From Toxonevra muliebris (lineage: Eukaryota > Arthropoda > Insecta > Diptera > Pallopteridae), in NCBI GenBank assembly GCA_963691655.1, contig OY829326.1:58521776-58585775 (forward strand): DNA of 64,000 nucleotides, written 5' to 3'. Of this stretch, positions 35,252 through 46,115 are shown one piece after another. The notes under the pieces were generated by a model. That model saw nothing but the letters and a program-made list of their open reading frames with translations. It had not been told where the DNA came from and made no database searches. The position numbers and the translations under genes were made by a program. Numbering within the stretch: the stretch's first letter is position 1; each line of letters opens with the position of its first letter.

Positions 35252-37172
35252 CACTGGCGGTCACAAAAACCGCACCACTTGCAATACTGCTGCAATTTCG
35301 GTAATATTTCCTAACTTTGCCCAAATTTCCTTTCCTTTGTAAATGAGATTCCCTTGTTTATGTTTCAAGAATTTATTTAAGTGGAATGTATAATTTTTTA
35401 TTGCGCTTGTTTAGCGAAAAGAAAAATTTTTGAAAAAGTGAAAAAAACAATTGCAAAGTATAAACAATTGCAGCGCCACCACAACGTCAAAATTTTTGTT
35501 CTTAGGTATCAAGGTAGTGTCATAAAGTTAAATATCTAAAGAAATCTGATGTTTACAATCGACTACCGTTCGACTGATCTAGAAAAAGGCAATTTTTACC
35601 GGCTTGAAAAGACAAAAGGATCAAGAAGACTATGGAAGACTAATACAAGAGAATAACCTGAAGGATATACATAAATGATAGGTTCAAAAGGGCAGTCACA
35701 ATAAGGGCTGAGCAAAAGAGCTATCACAACGTGAATATAAATGTCGAAACCTTACGCAGAAAAAAACGAAAGTTTGGTCTGCATGGGAGACGATCAGCAA
35801 AAAAGTCATTGTTGACGAAAGATGGAAACAAATCGCATGGCATGGACTAAAAACTAAAGCAATTGAACTTTGGCAAATTCGAGAAAAGTTATATGATCGG
35901 GCAAATTAAACTCCATTTTTTATGCGCATTTAATCTTCGGTACGTGCGTCGCTCAGATATAGAGCAATACAAGGATAACTGTGTAGCAAAAATAGTCAAA
36001 TTCCCACCAAGTCATGTGGCTTGAATGGATTTTTCCTACAATATCTGGGGTCCCTTATGCTATATTAAAGGGGCTGTGAAAGCCCAAAAATATGGCAACA
36101 ATTTTATGGAGCATTTGCTGTAAGCCAATTGTGGTGCGCTTTCGCTCATTCGTTATTTTTCCGGAATCACTTTTGCGGCATATCATCGCGCCAAACTAGC
36201 AAGGTTTAGTTAGTAATTAATGCCTAATGTTTGATAACTTTTGAAATAGTAAAAAATTTAGATTATTCATTCTTATTTGTTTGCAGATTCAAAATGTTTT
36301 CGATGAAGTGAGTATTTACTGGCGGGAATGACCAGGTAGCTTGCGCGGTTTCAATCCGATAGAGCACCTCTGTCATATAATGAAACGGAAAGTTGCTCAA
36401 AACATGCCAAAGAATAAAAAAAACCCTTGTTGGAGTTCTGAAAAAAGTTTGGTATTAAAAAAATAACGAATGATATTTTTAAAGTGCTTGTCGACTCCAT
36501 GCTATTCAAGATAACGCCCATAATAAAGGCTAAAGGAGAGACACCATCAAACTAAAAAATTTTGCTTGTGACTCTAACATGAAACAAATTAATCCTAGTT
36601 TGCACCTTCAAAAAATAACATATATTTTTATTTTTACATACTTTTAATTGAGAGGCTGAGAGGAAAAGTGGTATAACTTCTACGTTCAGAAAAATGTGGA
36701 ATAACGTAACTTAAGAGCAAAAGCAAAATGACATATGCATAGACCAAAAGTGAAACGAAATATGTTTAGAGCAAAAACGGACTATGCTGTTTTTGCTCTG
36801 AAAGAATTGTTATACCATTTTTGCTCTTACTTTTAAGACGTTTCATTTTCCCTCTAAACCGTATTACTTGTACCGTTCTAGCACTGAGATACTAAATTAT
36901 TTCACTTTTGCTCTTATATAAATTTTAACCCTCTTTTCCTCTCGGCCTGTTAATTAATACCCTCAAAAACGTTAAATTTCTTCCATATTTTTCTTTTAAT
37001 TAAAACGTAAAAAAATTTGTGTGTATGTAAAATGTTTCTATCGCAATTTTGTTCATTTTGTTGTCGAAAATAAAAAAAAATTACATTCACTAAAACAAAA
37101 TCAGGTTTAGGTCCCATTTTAAACTTTTTTTTTTGAAATTAGAGGTTGGTGCGGTTTTCGTAACCGCCAGTG
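35252..37172 (+). mobile_element. Tc1-type transposon relic
   Basis: Ends begin CACTGGCGGTCACAAAAACC (left) and, read inward, CACTGGCGGTTACGAAAACC (right), about 27 bp with two mismatches. TA lies on both sides (35250-35251 and 37173-37174). Between them, broken + frames show RKFGLHGRRSAKKSLLTK, YKDNCVAKIVKFPPS, a YIKGAVKAQKYGN-like block and FNPIEHLCHIMKRKVAQNM. These are the Tc1 DNA-binding and DDE-domain landmarks, with the third acidic residue (E in NPIEH) present. Stops and frameshifts make it inactive. A 300 bp element is nested near its 3' side. It separates genes C and D. Confidence 0.9.
36650..36949. mobile_element. 300 bp MITE nested in the Tc1 relic
   Basis: Inverted ends AGGCTGAGAGGAAAAG and AGGCCGAGAGGAAAAG (read inward) are flanked by TTAATT on both sides (36644-36649 and 36950-36955). 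Inside, GAGCAAAA motifs recur in both orientations. It encodes nothing; the superfamily is uncertain because the flanking repeat is short and A/T only. Confidence 0.7.
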
Positions 37173-38385
37173 TATATATACATCTATATACATACATGTA
37201 TTCAAAACTCCAAGAAAAAACTTTAAACGCATTTTTCTTGGAAACTACCAGACCGATTTTAAAAAATCTTGGGGCGAATTTCACGGAAAAATTTTTTTTT
37301 TTGGGGGTTTTAGAGGAAAAAACATCTCAAAAAAGAGGTGCTTTTTCGACACTTATTTTTAACAACTTGAATTTTTTTTTTTGCTTTTTTACACTAAATC
37401 TGGTTGATTCCTGCGTAGCGAGATTTATATTAAACAATTCCGTTTGATTTTTTTTGTTTCAGATAAGCCAGTTCTGAGATTAACTGTCCGCCATGGACCG
37501 TCTATTTTTTGTAGGTGCCGACTAAGACGCCTTCTGGAGGAAAGATGAATGAAGAAAAAAAAAAGAAATTTGTTTTCTATAAGTAGGTACTCTGTAATAA
37601 TTAAGTTCATAAATATTAAATTGACTAATAAAATATTGAGAATTCTTTTTTTTTTTTGCCTTGTATAGTAAGGCTTTGTCATGTTCTGAGACACTAGTTT
37701 ATATTAAAAACAAAATACATTTTTTCTCCGATTTCTGCTCTAAATGCTGTTTTTGGGATTTTATGAATGAATTTACTTTTCTGTCCAAAAGAAGAAGAGA
37801 TATGACTTTGCAGTGTTTGGCAAAAACTTTCCGTACATCTTTTCTTATAATAGATCATCAGACGTAGACTTCGAGAAATGCACGCTTAAATCCCAAAAGG
37901 ACAGAACACGCCAATTCATGAGCACCAAAAACCTGGCAGGGGTTCAACGGGCTGTACCGAACGTCTAACCAGGACTTTTGGCAAAATCCTAAAAACTTTT
38001 TTTATTGTTAATTGAAGTACTTTTCAGCTATCATAGTTACGTTACGATGGATTCGAATATGTCCTGATATATGGTTGCTCAGTTTTATGCGCTCTGAAAA
38101 AATCACCTTATTTTTAGTCCCATCACTTACGTTCCCGCACGAAACAATTATTTTGAGTATTTCGTGAGTAGATATGTGAGATTCTGCGAATGGGCTAAAG
38201 GAAATCAAAGAAGCAAAAAATTTAAATTTTAACTAAATTTTAAAATATTTCCAAATTTTGTCTATTGAATGAATTTTTCGAGAAATATTTAGCCTCTTTT
38301 TTCCTCCTTCTGTATAAGCTATTACCCTACACAATCTAGGTGTCTAGTGACGGTTCTATGTAATGCCCATTATTATACGTTATGT
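37173..38385. repeat. Duplication unit upstream of gene D
   Basis: 37675-38000 matches 33181-33480 in the B-C interval (shared TGTCATGTTCTGAGAC and CAACGGGCTGTACCGAACGT). The open frames at 37133-37447 and 37661-37867 have no domain and lie in repeated noncoding DNA. Confidence 0.6.
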
Positions 38386-38397
38386 ACTGGAAAAACA

Positions 38398-38829
38398 GAA
38401 GCAAGGACCAGAGATTACTGGTGGGTGTCATCACGGGGCATAACACATGTAGACAGCACATGACTAACATGGGCATCATCACCGATCCAATTTGCCAATC
38501 GTGTCTTGAGGACGACGATACTACGGAGCATTATCTTTGTAGCTGTCCGGCGTTCGCGGGAATCAGATTAAGGGAGTTGGGTAGTGATGTCTTGAGTACG
38601 AATAAGGTACATGCTGTCCCTCTTCCTGAGCTTCTAAGGTTCATCAGTGAAACAAAGAAGTTCGAGGTTGAGAGACCCTAGACCTTTCTTCTTCCCATTT
38701 ACCCCCACATAACTTTCCTGTCTCTCTACTCTCTTCAACTGGTTCTATATTTGGGTATAGCACAATGGTCCTCGTTGACTGAGTGCTATGGTTAAGTCCA
38801 GCCCACCCACTACTCTAACTCTAACTCTA
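38398..38829 (+). mobile_element. Young 5'-truncated LOA-type LINE with 12 bp target duplication
   Basis: ACTGGAAAAACA at 38386-38397 and 38830-38841 is a perfect target duplication, absent as a duplicate in the related B-C interval. The insert encodes the C-terminal end of a LINE reverse transcriptase: LLVGVITGHNTCRQHMTNMG, then CQSCLEDDDTTEHYLCSCP (a C-x2-C-x8-H-x4-C zinc-knuckle), then LPELLRFISETKKFE and a stop at 38679-38681. The 3' UTR has TATAGCACAATGG, GACTGAGTGCT and a tail of CTCTAA/CTAACT repeats. The frame is unbroken, so insertion is recent. The same family lies in reverse at 60125-61560. Confidence 0.92.
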
Positions 38830-38991
38830 ACTGGAAAAACAATTAACAACACAGCGGGGCCAAAATATCCTAAAATAGATCCTCATAACCCAAGTATTAG
38901 CATTTTTAATGCTCTTGCAGATCCTTGTTCGAAATCTGCTCACAATTTTTTTGGATGAATAGCTACTTGCCAAATGCAAGCTATTTAGCAC

Positions 38992-39082
38992 CGTTCACTT
39001 ATGTATTTTTTTCAATTTTTATTCCAATTTGCTTTTGTGATTTCTGTCATTTTCGTTTGTTTGTTTTTTTTTTTTTGTAATA
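38992..39082 (+). promoter_or_regulatory. Conserved upstream block of gene D
   Basis: TAGCACCGTTCACTTATGTA (ending near 39004) and TTTCTGTCATTTTCGTTTG (39042-39060) match genes B and C. The LINE insertion lies only about 160 bp upstream of this block. Confidence 0.5.
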
Positions 39083-39898
39083 ATGCACTACGGTCATATA
39101 TTTTTTATTATTTTAATAATAGTATCTGCCCATTTTTTTTACATCGCCTACGCATACGAATATTGTAAAGGAGATAAAGAAAAAAAACTATGCAGGGGCA
39201 AGCCACACTTCATGTGCAAGGTTGAGGAAATACCAATGGGTGGGAAATTCAGAGCTACTGTCCCAATGACAAGAAAACTCCGAGAACTATTTATTGAATT
39301 GCATAATTCGATACGTAACAATACCGCATCGGGTAACGCTGACGGTACGACAACTCCAAAAGCAGCTACCATGCGTGAACTTATCTGGGACGATGAATTA
39401 GCATATATTGCGGAAGTGCATAGTAAACGCTGTAGAATGAAACACAATAAATGTCATAATACTGTTAAGGCTCCATTCGCTGGGCAAAATCTCGCCTCTT
39501 TTTCTGCATCCGCTGTACAGCCAATTGAGAAAGCTATCCAAACGGCTCTTAAAGGTTGGTACGATGAAAGAAGAAAGATACCCGATACTAAAGAACTGAC
39601 GCGTAGTATGAGTGCCTCTGAACTCAAGGGGATCGGGCACTATACGGTCATCATAAATGAACGAGTTGCACGTGTGGGCTGCGGATTATCTTATTGTAAT
39701 GATTGTGGCCTTAAATACTGCTATTACGTGACATGCAATTATGACAATACAAATATGTTGGGTTACATAGTTTATTCTGGTGCAGCAAAGTCAGCAAGTA
39801 ATTGCAAAAAATGGGGTGTTGGCAAAAGTTCGAAATACAAGCATCTCTGTGCAAACGATGGCGAGAATAAGGGAGCTCTCAATAAACCTGGAAAGTAA
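39083..39898 (+). CDS. Antigen 5-related CAP-superfamily secreted protein (gene D)
   Basis: Single exon, 271 residues. Signal peptide about 1-24 (ending IAYA), then YEYCKG and HFMCK. CAP landmarks: L-H-N 73-75, WDDELA 102-107, HNKC 121-124, GQN 134-136, WYDE 159-162, GHYT 185-188, VGCG 198-201, SASNC 237-241, KYKHLC 251-256. It differs from B and C by GHYTVII in place of GHFTVMV and by a variable middle (139-183). It is the intact relative of pseudogene A: both begin M-x-Y-G-H, share the L-R-E-L-F/L block and have matching 3' flanks. The position equivalent to gene A's AATAAA reads AATGAA here, so polyadenylation may use another site. Secreted, function unknown. Confidence 0.92.
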   Translation: MHYGHIFFIILIIVSAHFFYIAYAYEYCKGDKEKKLCRGKPHFMCKVEEIPMGGKFRATVPMTRKLRELFIELHNSIRNNTASGNADGTTTPKAATMRELIWDDELAYIAEVHSKRCRMKHNKCHNTVKAPFAGQNLASFSASAVQPIEKAIQTALKGWYDERRKIPDTKELTRSMSASELKGIGHYTVIINERVARVGCGLSYCNDCGLKYCYYVTCNYDNTNMLGYIVYSGAAKSASNCKKWGVGKSSKYKHLCANDGENKGALNKPGK

Positions 39899-40085
39899 AT
39901 TTCGAAAGAGAGCCGTCAACTTTTTGTTTAAAAGAAAAATTAATTATAATAATATTAGAAGAAAAAATTTTAAGTGAAAATGAAAAACTGTTATTATTTG
40001 CAGTTAAATTTGATCTCCTCAGAAAGTTTTTCATATTTGTGCCACAATAATGCAACTATAATATTTTGATAATGATACAGATATT
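39899..40085. repeat. 3' flank shared with gene A
   Basis: Matches 27551-27725 in order (GAGCCGTCAA, AAAATTT-AAGTGAAAAT, GTTAAATT, CTCAGAAAG, ATTTTGATAATGAT). It supports A and D as sister copies. Confidence 0.7.
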
Positions 40086-40089
40086 AGAA

Positions 40090-42050
40090 TGAATATCCAA
40101 ATGAAACTTACACTCTCCCAATATGCCTACATGAAGGGTAGAGCTGTTGCGGCAGCATAACATGAACTAGCAAAGCCTATTTAGAAATCCCTGAACTACA
40201 AAGAATTCACTTTTGCGACCTTTCTTGATCTAAAAGGTTCATTCAATAACACAACATTAAGAAATCCCTGAACTAAAAAGGATTCACTCTTAGCGACTTT
40301 TCTTGAAATAGAAAGTTCATTCAATAACATTCTCCCATCGGCTATCACTACATCACTGATGGATCTAGGGGAGAATGACTCTATTGCGGCTTTTGTCGAT
40401 ACTTTATTAAAGAATAAAATCATAAAGCTAAGCTAGGTCCCTTATCCATCAGAGGATTTTTGGTCAAAGGCACTACGAAAGCAGGAGTGCTCTCTCCGCT
40501 CCTCTGGAACTTCGTAGTAAATGATCTATTAAAACTCTATTAAAAAACAGGATCCAAAGAGATTACCTATGCGGATGATGTCATCATCGCCGCTTCGAGG
40601 TAATTCCTCTGTATACTTGTAGACCTATTGCAACTGTAAACAACTCTAAATGGTAGCTCACTCATCGTCTCGTAATAAGCCAAATATCCTGCTCAAATCC
40701 TACACAGGAAACTCAACTGTCGTGCCAGTACGTCAAAGCCACAATAGCTTTTTATGCGTGAAGATTAACTGTAGGTAAGAAATGAGTAAAGAAATGAGTC
40801 CAAAGTAAATATTTGGTTATATAGCAGCGTCATACGCCTTATTCATTTTTACGGCGTTGCAGTTTGCTGGACAGCCATCTTAAGGAGCACTCATCACAAA
40901 GAATTTACAGCAACTAGCTTCAATGTTAATTAGAGTAGCCCTAAAACAACACCTTCAAAGGCGCTGTACACTGTCCTGGATCTGCTACCAATAGATCTTT
41001 TTGGAAAGACATCAGCGCCTATTTCAGCTGTGAGACTGAAAGGGATCCGGAAGTGATCCCTCACTAATCTTGGTCATGGTAGGATACTAGGTGAAACCAA
41101 ATATCTTTCAAAATCTGTTGATCTCACCTGCTCCTCACTATCGCAAAGAGTAAAGTTAGGTTAATGTGATATGTGTTGATGTCATTGAAGTGTAAACTGA
41201 TGGCTTACAACTGTATAGTAAATTTGGGGGTGGAGTTCTCTCTGACCGTCTGATTATCTCAACACACCTTCGATTTTCTGATCACTACAGCATCTTCCAA
41301 ACACTGCTACTGCTGCTACTGGCCATCACTGAAGTCACAAATCTATTAAGACGTAGTGATATATGCTGTAAGGATATCTACATTTTCACTGATAGTCAGG
41401 CGGCAATAATGTGTCTCCAATGTCCTGTTAATAACTCAATAGTTGACCTACAATACAGTTCGTCTCTTACCGAGACAGCCACGTCATTCAATTTGCACCT
41501 CATTTGGGTGCCTAGGCATAGCGATATTGAGGGAAACTGTAAAGCGGATGATCTTCTCAGACTTGGCACAACTTTCAGTAATTCATGCATCACTGGCAAT
41601 GCGGGCATACTTTTGGCCATATGAAAACTTCTAAGCAAAAATCACCATACTGATATTGTTGATAGCAAATGAGAAATGGAAGCAACCTGCTGCATTCCTC
41701 GACAGTTCTGGCCTATGTCAAAAAAGGACGCCACATAAACAGGGTGATTTATATTCTAACAGTACATTGCCTTATTGGTAATCATGGCAGTAGACTAGGA
41801 CTTCCCTACCATAATTTCTATAGAAGCTGCAGGAACGAAGAGAAAGAAGAAGTAATCCTCCACCTTATATGCTACTGCCGTACTCCAGCAGCTCTATGAG
41901 AGACTAACAGAACTTTCATCCTCTGAAATCTGAGGCTTACTTAGTTTCATAGAAAGCACAAAATGGTTTGACTAGGTAGGATTAAGAGGTAGGTACCCGC
42001 ATCATAAGGTATCACAATGAAGCAATAGGTCCAGAGTTTTATTTGCTTTT
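40090..42050 (+). mobile_element. Degenerate LOA/R1-group LINE (reverse transcriptase to 3' UTR)
   Basis: The frames, broken many times, run in the right order. Near 40120 is LSQYAYMKGRAVA. An IEKSLNYKEFTFATFLDL block follows, present twice through an internal duplication. ITYADDVIIAAS (about 40561-40600) holds the catalytic YADD. The RNase H domain reads LHLIWVPRHSDIEGN and KADD at about 41495-41560. The C-terminal HCLIGNHGSRLGLPYHNF and CRNEEKEEVILHLICYC zinc-knuckle lies at about 41765-41880. The 3' UTR has GGTATCACAATG near 42010. No part is intact, so it is an old copy. Confidence 0.85.
40184..40333 (+). repeat. 75 bp tandem duplication inside the LINE
   Basis: AGAAATCCCTGAACTACAAA at 40184 and AGAAATCCCTGAACTAAAAA at 40259 start two units of 75 bp that both end in GTTCATTCAATAACA. 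Both encode the same reverse-transcriptase block, so the duplication arose after insertion or in the source copy. Confidence 0.8.
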
Positions 42051-42799
42051 ATTAACAGCCCCAACAGTCCCCCTCTTTTTTGGAAGTATTTGCCCATAAG
42101 ATAATATTAAAATGTAAGTTTTGCTAGTATATAAAATAACTTTCATTTTAATGTTTTATCACTTTTAATACTATCCTCATTCAAAATGGCCCGATTCCAA
42201 CTTTTTCTATGGGCTCTGTATAATTTGAGAAGAAAAGGGTTAACAGAAAAACGAGCAAACCTAGCTAAAAATTGTGTAAATAGAAAGAATACTTCATAAA
42301 AGGCTATTGGTAAAGATTTAGCTAATTTCGGGTTAAAATGACACATCAATGCCCTATTTCACCAAATACAATTTACAATTACAAATTTGTGCTTGTGAAT
42401 TACAATTACAAATGTGTAAAACCATTTTTCGTTTCATAAGTTTCAACTCTCAAATTTGCAATAAGAGGCAACAAAAATTGTAAGAGAGCACTTGTAAATT
42501 ACAAGTGTAAAAAAATGACGTTTCAAGAAATTTTTGTATGGCTTGTAAATAATCATTTTTTTTTACAAATTTGTGAGACTGATATCTGATAACATTTACC
42601 ATTAAGTGAACAAATTAAAATTTTCGCGGCTTCTTTGATTAACAGGTATTTCTACCTAAAAATTTTCAAATTAATTATTTTTAAAACATACATAAAGAAA
42701 AATTAAATCATTTTAAAAGGGCATAGCCGGGTTTCCATGTCAGAAATGCCCCCAAACCGAACCAAGTTACGCATGGACCCTTTTGAAGCACTTGATTTC
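42051..42799. other. Noncoding DNA with TTACAA-rich tract
   Basis: From 42360 to 42510 ATTACAA and TTGTAA motifs recur on both strands. I see no gene. Confidence 0.4.
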
Positions 42800-43665
42800 T
42801 GAAAAAATTCACAGTGATTTTTTGGTTTTGGAATTTTTTCGCGAATTTTCTTATGCAAAATTCTTTATGACAAAAATCTCGAAAATTTTTACATGCGAGT
42901 TTTTCATACTAAAAATATGTTTACTACTCTGATATTTTTTTGTAAGTAATTCGCTTCCGAATACTCATACTCCAATTTTTTCAGATTTTTTTTTTTTTTT
43001 TTAATTTTGTTGGCTTTACATGACAGCCCAATGCAATTACAACAACAAACAATTCCATTATTTACTTACGTAAAGTGAGTGGTTTGGTTCTCATGTAAAA
43101 AATTCGATTTCTGCATTATTCTAGAAAACGTGTACCTCAAAGGTTATTCCTCTGTACTGGGACCCCCTATAATTTTTAACAAGAAACATTTTTTCCAAAG
43201 ACAACATAATAGTTTTCTCAACGGTTCTCGTTTTAACGGCCGTTTATCGAAAAAGGGGGAAAAAGATGGAGGAAAAGTGTGTACTAAAAAATTTGTTTAT
43301 CTCTTTGTGTTTAACAACTTTGCTAGGGTGGTAAAAAAAAATTTTTTGAGTTTTCATAAAAAATATTTTAGCAAAAAAAATGTTTAAAAAAATTCTGCGA
43401 AAATAACTGATGGCTGATAGTTAATAGTTGTAATTGATTTTTTCATGGCCTTATGGCATTTCATATGGAATGCCAATTTCGGTTTTTAATTTTTTTGACT
43501 CCCGTCCACACCTTGGAAAAATCTGAAAAAATTGGAGTATGAATATTCGAAGTGACTTATTAACATAATAAAAATCAGAGTAGTAAACCTTTTTTTTAGT
43601 ATGAAAAAATCAGATGTGTCTCCAAACCCAAAAAATCACTGTGAATTTTTTTAGATTTTTCTTAT
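42800..43665. mobile_element. Foldback element
   Basis: Left arm (about 42800-42990) and right arm (about 43520-43665) are inverted copies. Shared blocks are TTCACAGTGATTTTTTGG, GTTTACTACTCTGAT and CATACTCCAATTTTTTCAGA. The right arm lacks about 65 bp present in the left. The spacer holds an unrelated low-complexity stretch, including the open frame at 43079-43387, which I do not call a gene. Confidence 0.75.
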
Positions 43666-43839
43666 GACTAGTTAGGCTGAAAAACGCGAAAAACGAAATT
43701 TACAAATTTAGGTCGCACTGCAAACCCAGAACTGTTTTTTGTGGTTTTTTCCATCTATCATACACCGACTAACAATTACTGAATCTTAGATAAGATTTTT
43801 TAAGAACTTTTGGTCCATTTTTTACTTTACCGACTGGAC

Positions 43840-44135
43840 TTATATGCCATGACTGACGAGCGTTGTTCTATCAAAAAGTTGACTGACTAATTTTTTTTCA
43901 GATTTTAGAAAACAGTTGCAAAAAATATTTTTTTCATACAAACTTGGAGCCTGACTGACGGGCCCCGTTCTAACGAAAATCTGACTGACTTTCGGAATTA
44001 TGTTTCTTATTGAATACATAACTTGTCTATAAAGTTGCAGCCTTTAGAAAATCGTTGCACTTACCTCTTATTTTCGACATGTTTGCATGCTCACCTGTGC
44101 CAACTGTTCTAACCAAAAACTGACTGACCAGAGTA
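43840..44135. repeat. Diverged tandem repeat with CTGACTGAC motif
   Basis: Three units of roughly 100-140 bp each contain CTGAC, GTTCTA-C-AAAA and GACTGAC in order (near 43853, 43952 and 44095). Confidence 0.5.
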
Positions 44136-44380
44136 TGTTCATGTATTTCACTAGTATAACAAAGAATTACAAAACTAGCCTTTAGAAAGTCAGAGACTTT
44201 TTTTGTCACGGGCTCTTGGACTATTAAGGTTGAGGTTTCACAAAAGTTTCTTATTTTGAAAAAATTGTGGAACAATGATATAAATATGTATAGTACTTTC
44301 TAACCGGGCTGGCTTACACTCACATTTAAAGGTCAGCATAGTGCAAGCTGGTTGAAGACAGTAAAAAAAATTTATAACAC

Positions 44381-45000
44381 TGTGTGACAAAAAAAAATTA
44401 AAAAATTTTAGGTACTTTGGTGGAGATGTAGCACAAGTTGTAAGTCGAATGAAGCTAAGAAAAATGGTAAAGAAGAAATTTCCCATACACCCTCGAAATC
44501 TCATTTTATGGTCAGAAACCTGTTTTTGGGTACCTTCATCAATTTTTATCCGATTTACAATATACGCTCGAAAGAGTTTGAAAAAGGAAAAGCGGTTCTT
44601 TCCGACCGTGTATTATTTATTTTGCTGAAATGGAAACTGACGAGTCTGCACTTTAAAGTGTTTGCGGTTTTTCAACTTTTTTTTAAATTGTTTTAACTTG
44701 GACGATTTTATTTGATATTGGAGATTTTTTCCACACAAAATTTTAAAAGTAAATTTACGGTTGGAAAGAACTTTTTTCTTCTTTCAAACTCTTTTAAAAA
44801 GTTGTAAATCAGATCAAAATTAGAGAAGTTATGAGCGATTGTTCACATGTACCTACCCAAAATCGGTTTTTAACCATTAAACGAGATTTCAGGAGTGTAT
44901 GGGAAATTTCGCCTATACCATTTTTCTTAGCTTCTCTAGACCTAAATCTTGTGCTGGGTCTTCATAAAAGTGCCAGACCGCTGTCACACAATATAATCTA
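44381..45000. mobile_element. Foldback element beginning TGTGTGACA
   Basis: The ends are TGTGTGACA at 44381 and its complement at about 44992-45000. Further inside, AAGCTAAGAAAAATGGTA and GAAATTTCCCATACAC on the left match the complement of 44895-44935 on the right. The open frame at 44508-44696 lies in the loop and has no domain. Confidence 0.8.
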
Positions 45001-45104
45001 TTGAATGGGTTTTTAAATATTTTTTTGTTTTCTTTTATAAAAGTCAGAAATATAAAGGGTTAAAATTTGTAATTTTAGTTACCGAATTAGTTTCGACATG
45101 GAGT

Positions 45105-45800
45105 TTGATTTCGGATCCCAAAAGAGGAAGTGATGCTGAGCAATCCTACATTTACCGTTTTCCTAATTTAGAAATTGTTTTTGACTTAAAGTTTTCGTTC
45201 TGGAACTCAATTTCAAAAGCTTAAAAATGAATTAAAAATATAATGAATTATCATATGTTTTTGTAAATTTAGACTTATTTGAAAGGCAAAAATGTCTCGT
45301 TTTACAGTATATTCGAAGCGATAAAAATTTATGACAAAAGGAATGAATATAGACTATGATTGAGTGAGGCCAGTGATTTTAGGGGTAAAGATGCCAGTGA
45401 TTTTCTCAAAAAATCTTCATAACATTATCATTAATAGTATAAAATTAAGCCTTCATAAAAATATCGTTTCAATATTAAACTAAACTTAAAAATTGGGAAA
45501 TTCATAACGCCCAGTTTCACCTCTCCATCATTATATATATTTTTTCTGCTCGTAAATCTTACGCATCGCGCCACTTGGGTCTGGAAAAATTTCAAATAAA
45601 AAAAAAATTCACCAATTTATTTTCCTTTTAAGTAAGTATAAAATTACAATGAATTGACAATTCTTTCTAATTTTTTCTCAGCAAAAATATTAAATCTAAA
45701 ATTTACTAATGTAGAAAAACTGTGAATGCGGAATTGCCCAGCAGGTCTTCTTTTTTTAAAATCTGAAGTAAAATTGTATATCAAAGAAATGTGTCGCAGA
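45105..45800. repeat. Inverted pair of the dispersed repeat (AGGATTGCTCAGCATCAC)
   Basis: A minus-oriented copy at about 45105-45200 and a plus-oriented copy at about 45690-45800 both match 9470-9590 of repeat copy B. The DNA between is AT-rich. Confidence 0.6.
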
Positions 45801-46049
45801 ATGTTATTAAAGAACCTTTACAATAAAGTAATTGGAAAATTTGATTTATGTTGGAGCTACAAACGTTCCGGTTCCTTTTCTTTCACCGCAAAAATTGAGA
45901 AAAAATCATCTTAAATTAAAGAAGGAAACAAGTTTCATTAAATTAAATGACTTTGAAAAAAATACCTGCTGTTGAAACTTAAAAACGTAATTTTTGCCAG
46001 ATAAATTGGAATAAAATTGGGTTTGCAAATGAAACTCCCTTCTTGGATT

Positions 46050-46115
46050 CGCCAGTGGTTGTATTTAAACATCAGTTTTATAAAAATTAGTTATGGATAT
46101 TTCTTTGATGAGGCA
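46050..46115 (-). repeat. Dispersed repeat fragment, minus orientation
   Basis: The reverse complement reads AAACTGATGTTTAAATACAA with flanking TTTTTAT, matching the start of copies A and B (2590-2640 and 8350-8400). Confidence 0.6.

Noticed and set aside
43079..43387. Open frame of 102 codons inside a foldback element
   Set aside because: It is the low-complexity loop of the inverted repeat with a Lys/Phe-rich translation.
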